From positions 2,418,001 to 2,482,000 of the forward strand of contig JACONQ010000014.1 of assembly GCA_014281115.1 (NCBI GenBank): a stretch of DNA of 64,000 nt. Reading direction: 5' to 3'. The notes under the pieces are model-generated. The model was given only the letters and a program-made list of their open reading frames with translations, searched no databases and was not told the DNA's origin. Position 1 is the stretch's first letter. The number at the start of each line of letters is the position of its first letter. This DNA comes from Laburnicola sp. R22_1. Its lineage: Eukaryota; Ascomycota; Dothideomycetes; Pleosporales; Didymosphaeriaceae. Shown one piece after another: positions 59,092 through 64,000 of this stretch. Both the position numbers and the translations under genes were made by a program.

Positions 59092-59820
59092 TAACGGTCT
59101 AGCTACATACTAGCGTGTCCACGGGTCTTTACAGATCACATGATGGTGTCATTTCCCAGGTGCTGCTTTTCAACGCTTCAACATTGTGAATGTTTCGTTT
59201 GAATTCAAGCTTGTGCAGTTCTATCCTTCTTTATATTAGATTGATTTTAACCATACGAATGACATCGAGAGTGTGCGCAGGGCGTGAGTGATACGCAACT
59301 CAATTTCGGCCCCGCCCTATACGGGTAACTCACCAACTAGCCTGTTGGTCGCAACGTGTACGCAACTCGCACAGCCGTGATAGGCAGCTAGGTAGCTAGC
59401 CGTCTGTTCGCCTGATGCACTTGCACCCGATTCCTTCGCAGATCTTCAAACAGGGACACGTTCGCGGGAAGAGCAATAAAACTTACAGATAGGGCAATCG
59501 CTAAAGAGCTGCTCCTATATATTCTCTATTTTCCAAGTACGTATATATATCTAAGATTGAAAGTTCGTTTTAAAAGGCAATGAAATTTGATCGGCTACAT
59601 CATTAACCATAATAAGGGGATGATTTATTCATGCTTACGAGCAGCTGCAAATCTAGTCTTACCGGTTTACCTTATTTCATTAGCATCCTAACAGCTTTCC
59701 CTTACAGGGTTTGTTTATGCAATGAAAGGGCGCGAAATGTTGTCTTTGAACAACATAATATGTATAGTACTAAAGGAAAAAAAGCCTCATCGTCCATAGC
59801 CCCCAACTCGCCCCACGCAC
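59092..59820. other. Intergenic, A/T-rich
   Basis: Right flank of element E up to the P450 stop codon. Contains TA-rich stretches around 59500-59630. No gene seen. Confidence 0.5.
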
Positions 59821-61645
59821 TTACCCCTTCAACCCCGGCTTCATCAGCAACACCATCTTCGAATTCGGCACCAGCGCGTCCCGCCAATTAAAATTCAACC
59901 CCTTCGTGCTCTCAAACTTCGCCTCAAAATTCTGCATCACATACACAGCCAGCAGCTTCTCCACATTCGCAACCAGCCACCGACCAGGACTAGACATACA
60001 CTATCAGCATCGCCCACCCCCATCATGCCCACAGCCGTAACGCCAACTTACCAAATATACCTCGGGACGCCCCAAAAAGGCCACTCAATCCCCGTGTCAA
60101 CAATCGACCGGCCCTTGTCCAAAAACCGCAAAGGGTCAAACTCCTCATGCTCAGGATAAACCGCCTCGTCGCTCATGCGACCGTGCTGATGGAATTTAAT
60201 CAATTCTCCGGCTGGGACCTCGTACCCGTCTGAGAACCGGAACGGCTTCATAGCCATGCGGTGCGCAGTGTTGGCCTGGAAGCACTTTGTGCGCCAGGAC
60301 TCCATGGCGAAGGCTTCGAGCAGCGGCGGATTTTTCAGATACTCGGCAATCTCATGCGAGCGTGAGGCCTCATGTAGAGGCACGGCGTCGGATTCTTCCC
60401 GAAGGGCTGAGAAATGTGTGGGTTGAGTATATATATCTTGCAAGAGCTGAGCGGTGACGACTAGGATGGCGAGGGTGGAAATCACCCAGGTGGAAGTGAT
60501 CGAGTCGACGTGTTGCTGTCTGCTTCGGTCGTCTTGGGAGTACGAAATTACGCCTTGTAGAAAGGTTGTCTGGGTAGATTAGATGGGATGTTTCGCGTTC
60601 GATTGCGCATGGGAGAAGTACCGGTGCGGCTCGTGATGGCTCTGGTGTGGCTTTGTTGTAGGCTTCTCACTCTGCTATGAGTCTCCTCAGTGTCCTGAAA
60701 ACCAATGGTCGATCGTGACCTCCTCCGTTGATCAGTTTCGTCACTAGTCTGCTTTCGAGTCAATGCTTTGGAAGACCTCCAATGGCCAATGCGACGTACG
60801 GGGCTAAGAAGGAGGGAACCAGTCGAACAACCTCAAGGATGAGAGTCGTCTGGTTCACGAAATTCAACCCACATGTAATGAACTCCTCGTTATTTGCTGG
60901 TCGAGTGTCAGCAGCTTCCTGGATGCCATGCATACAACCATCGACAGACCAGTTTCCTCGCCGAGGAGTATAAGCGTGTTGATCCTTGTGACTGCGCGTT
61001 GCACGGTTGGCCATAAATTAACGCGGGTCCAACCGAGGTTGAAGTGTGAGTGTATATCACGTAGAGGAGGAGAAGCTCGCTACATACCTTCTTCCGGTGA
61101 ACTGGAGGCCATAGACGGCTGGAATTCCTGATTCAGAACCTCTACAAATCTTCGTTGAAAAGATGGAAGCTGCAGCGTCATATTCCGGATCGATCGGACG
61201 GTCGCCAAACTGACATGCTCCCGGGGTGCAGCCCAATCAAATTCGAACGTGTATCTTGGTTGAAACATCTATACATTCATTCAATGAGGTTGCAGATGAG
61301 CGTAGTAGCAGAACCTCGCGTACGTACCTCTCTAGATGCTGCATTCGGAGAGAGCTGGCTGGTAGGAGCATTATTGATGTCGTGCCAATGCTCTTTAGAC
61401 AGGACGTGGAGTCGGTTTCCGGGGATAGGCAAGGAATATGCTTTGTGAGGATTCTGCGTTGGATTGTTAACTATTTGTTTGCATGTGCTTGCGACTAAAG
61501 TACTCACTTGCCGTGCGTGCTTTAACATTATTACTCGGCCTTTTAAGAGGAATTGCCATGTCTGGAATACGCGCCAGATATTCTGGAACGAAAATAGGAA
61601 AATGGCTAGGAATAAACAAATAACTGTGGTGCTGGTGGAAGTCAT
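59821..61645 (-). pseudogene. Cytochrome P450 (microsomal type), multiply broken
   Basis: The N-terminal membrane anchor is visible (STTVICLFLAIFLFSF), then KAYSLPIPGNRLHVLSKEHW, PTSQLSPNAASRE joined to MFQPRYTFEFDW, WTRVNLWPTVQRAVTRINTL, NNEEFITCGLNFVNQTTL, ExxR as ESWR, PAGELIKFHQHG and the heme region RYICPGRWLVANVEKLL. Introns seen: 61454-61507, 61269-61327, one near 61020-61080, one near 60910-60960, and 59992-60051, which splits the heme Cys codon. Lesions: the third intron's acceptor reads CG instead of AG, TGA codons at 60760 and 60667, and a one-base shift near 60565 in PDNFLQGVI. The heme motif is also atypical (Pro where Gly is expected). Substrate unknown; no biosynthetic partners nearby. 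Confidence 0.85.
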
Positions 61646-62978
61646 CGTTTGATATCGCTCGGTTTGAACTGTGCTGTATCGCGGGTTGAAAACGTGGCTC
61701 ATTACCCTGCCCGCGAACATGTCTCCTTCGAACATTCTCAATGAACTCACATATCGCCTGAAAAAATCGGCGGCAGGGGAAGCTACTATGATGCCAATAG
61801 GTAGCCTTTTGAAGGAGGGCAACTCGGCTTCTGATCGCGCTGCGAGAAGCAATATCCGATATCCATCAAACGCCTCGCTGTTTGCATGGCTTACTTGAGA
61901 TAATAGTAATGGTTGGACTCACTTTCAACCGCCGATTGGGTCAAGATGCCCTTCGTGCACGTGAGATTCAAATGCGGCACGGCGACCCAATCGCAGGTCA
62001 GCAGCGCGCCCTCAAACGAACCCGCCGCTCAAGCTGCGAAGATCCCGTCTTCACACCCTCCACATCGACGGTGATAGCCCTGCAGATATGACGCACGAGC
62101 GCCACGCGGTAGAATGTGCTCCGCTGTGTATGAGACGGTGTGAGTGGAGCGCGCGTCATGAAGGATTGCGAACGATAGAGCATATCGCGCCTGTCGATTC
62201 GGATCAATCATGCCGCATAGGCATGCTGCCAGGGGTCATTTCACAACATCGGCATGCCGCCATTAGCAGTGGCAGCGAAACCCTCCCCTCTTTCGAATGA
62301 CGAAGTCGCTCACACGACGCACGCTCAGCCTCTGCTACCCTTATCGCATACCATTCTTCTTGAATTCCGCCAAGGTGACGACCCAAGGTGACGACCCGAG
62401 CATCCTCAACCGGATCTCCACGATGCGGCCTCTGCAGCGCAGTTCGTCCACCATGCCGACGCTCTCGCCTCCCACCGACCGTTCCGATGCGCGCAAGCCC
62501 GCGAGCCTCATCTAAGATGCGCAACAATCGACGAATAAAAGCGCCACAATCACCGTTCCCAGTACCGCAATTGTTTAGTTCCGAGGGTCGTCGTGCAGGG
62601 CGGTTGTCCCCGCAAATGCTTGGACCCTTAGGACCCTGGCTACGTCACCGCCGTCATCGTACCTCTGTTAGTGGGAGCACCAGAAGCACAGTCTTCAAAT
62701 AACCTTTATAGGGCTTTCGGATCGTTTCTGCTGCGTGCTTCGTCACGAGTTGCACAGAGGTTGATAGGGAGGATCAAACAATATAACTCTCGTAACCCCC
62801 GTCTCTAGCTCCCCATCGTCGCTCCACACGAAGCTTGATCTCGAACGACCACGCAACCTCACCACATCCCACCCAATTACACCCACCCGCTCCCACTACC
62901 GCCTACCCCACATCCGACCAATACCAAGCCCTCACCTCATCACCCCATCTCACGCTACGTCACCCAACCAACCAAACC
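61646..62978. other. Intergenic, no gene seen
   Basis: 1.3 kb. Contains the former P450 promoter side. AAGGTGACGACCC occurs twice in tandem near 62372-62398. A CCAC-rich tract (62850-62970) precedes the gene at 62979 and is probably its promoter and 5' UTR. Confidence 0.5.
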
Positions 62979-63699
62979 ATGGGCGACTCCGCCGCCCACC
63001 GCACCTTCCTGCCCCCATCACAGGGCTCCTTCGCCTCCCCCACCCCCTCCGGCCTAACACCCACCACGCGCTCCGAAGCCGAAGCCGCCCTCATGCGCAA
63101 CGCAACCCAGCAAACCGACTCTGCTGCGCCCGCCGTACCCCCCGGTCTTGACAGCGAAGCAACCGACAGCGACGCCGACGGCCTGTCCGAGGCGCAGAGG
63201 GCGTATCGTCGTCCAACTGGCGGGCGGATTCGGACCAGCTCGACGAATTATGAGGAGGCGCTGAAGCAGTTGAAGGGGGAGGAGAGTGTGTCGTGAGTTC
63301 CTTTGCCTTTGTTTTTTAATTGCCATATACAACATGTCGCGAGGAAGGGTTGCTAACGGGGCTAGATCCAACGTCGACGACGACACCCCCGCAAACGCAG
63401 ACAACACGAGCGACATGACCGGCCTCGCAAAAGTCGCGCCCCCGACATCTTCCTCTTCAGCACACCCCTTCCCGCCCCCAGGCCAGGGCGTCGTCCCGCT
63501 GCACACGGGCATTGGCGCCGCGCCGCAGGCCGCCGAGTCGAAGAAGACGCGGAACGGGGGCCTGAGTCTCGGCCAATTGGGCAGACAGCAGAGCTGGAGT
63601 GAGCAGGATAAGAAGCACCTGCTGCAGGAGAGGTTGATGACGGAGGTCAAGGGCGAGGCGGGGTATGATTCCGAGGCCAATGGCGGGGCGGAAAGATAG
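62979..63699 (+). CDS. Hypothetical small acidic/Ser-rich protein
   Basis: Two exons (62979-63292 and 63366-63699) with a 73-bp intron give 215 residues. Low-complexity N-terminus (MGDSAAHRTFLPPSQGSFAS), an acidic patch (DSEATDSDADGL), a short charged helix (NYEEALKQLKGEE) near the intron, and a C-terminal helical segment (WSEQDKKHLLQERLMTEVKG). No signal peptide or membrane segment. Looks like a conserved, mostly disordered fungal protein; no family recognised. The ATG has a good context (AACCATGGG). Confidence 0.75.
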
Positions 63700-64000
63700 A
63701 GAGGGAGGGAGGGAGAGATGCAAGCTAGCTGGGTCTGAGGGCGTTGATGAGTTAGTTACGAGGATATGGCATACGTGGCGTTCTGGTGTTGGCAAAAGTT
63801 TCACCTGTCGCTTGGTTGTAGGAATCATGGGTCAATTTAATACATTGGGAATGGTTTTCATATTGTTTGCATCTATGGACCATGTTGTGCAGCTTCAGTG
63901 TCTCTCACAAAAATCTAGACCAGAGGATCAAAAGACGAAGCTCGAAACTCGGGGCCCCTGTACCAACTATCTCAGACCATTGATCCATGTCCGCTATATT
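63700..64000. other. 3' flank at window end
   Basis: Purine-rich GGGA repeats at 63700-63717, then unremarkable sequence. No gene seen before the window ends. Confidence 0.5.

Overview
The window looks like nuclear DNA of a filamentous ascomycete, most likely a Dothideomycete. The reasons are the short spliceosomal introns (mostly 45-120 bp, GT-AG), a nuclear mitochondrial ATP synthase subunit 9, an AreB/ASD-4-type GATA factor, a fungal calpain, and Fot1/pogo-type DNA transposons carrying the nonsense pattern expected from repeat-induced point mutation (RIP). I found no rRNA, tRNA, CRISPR or bacterial-type operon structure.

Layout. 0.2-12.7 kb is a conserved housekeeping block: SEC7 (minus) diverges from LAT1 (plus, pyruvate dehydrogenase E2), followed by an uncertain small locus and a PRPP synthetase paralogue (minus). 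12.7-24.2 kb is gene-poor: a nested transposon cluster at 14.0-17.0 kb, one small cysteine-rich ORF at 20.1 kb and a second pogo-type element at 22.1-24.2 kb. 24.8-27.9 kb is a calpain-like protease. 27.9-31.4 kb holds decayed small ORFs. 31.4-44.6 kb is a second conserved block: a hypothetical gene with Cys/His clusters, ATP9, a large mitochondrial PPR protein, SRP68 and the GATA factor. 46.0-50.3 kb is a DNA topoisomerase III gene split by a pogo-type element. 50.6-54.2 kb holds a divergent pair of C2H2 genes, one of them a zinc-finger/ankyrin fusion. 54.8-59.1 kb is a pair of pogo-type elements 13 bp apart. 59.8-61.6 kb is a dead cytochrome P450, and 63-63.7 kb a small hypothetical gene.

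The genes do not form a pathway. Several serve mitochondria (LAT1, ATP9, the PPR protein) or the secretory route (SEC7, SRP68), as expected of a generic housekeeping neighbourhood. The most informative material is the mobile DNA. Five pogo-type elements (14.2, 22.1, 48.1, 54.8 and 57.0 kb) share one design. Their terminal inverted repeats consist largely of two direct copies of a short motif that is different in each element, at least four of them sit at TA dinucleotides, and all are inactivated mainly by TAG/TAA codons. One of them interrupts TOP3 cleanly in phase, and TOP3 has since acquired an independent frameshift.

Gene structures were assembled by hand from conserved protein segments and splice signals. 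Where exon sums are divisible by three and family motifs run across the junctions I treat the model as solid. Family assignments come from motif recognition, with no database search.
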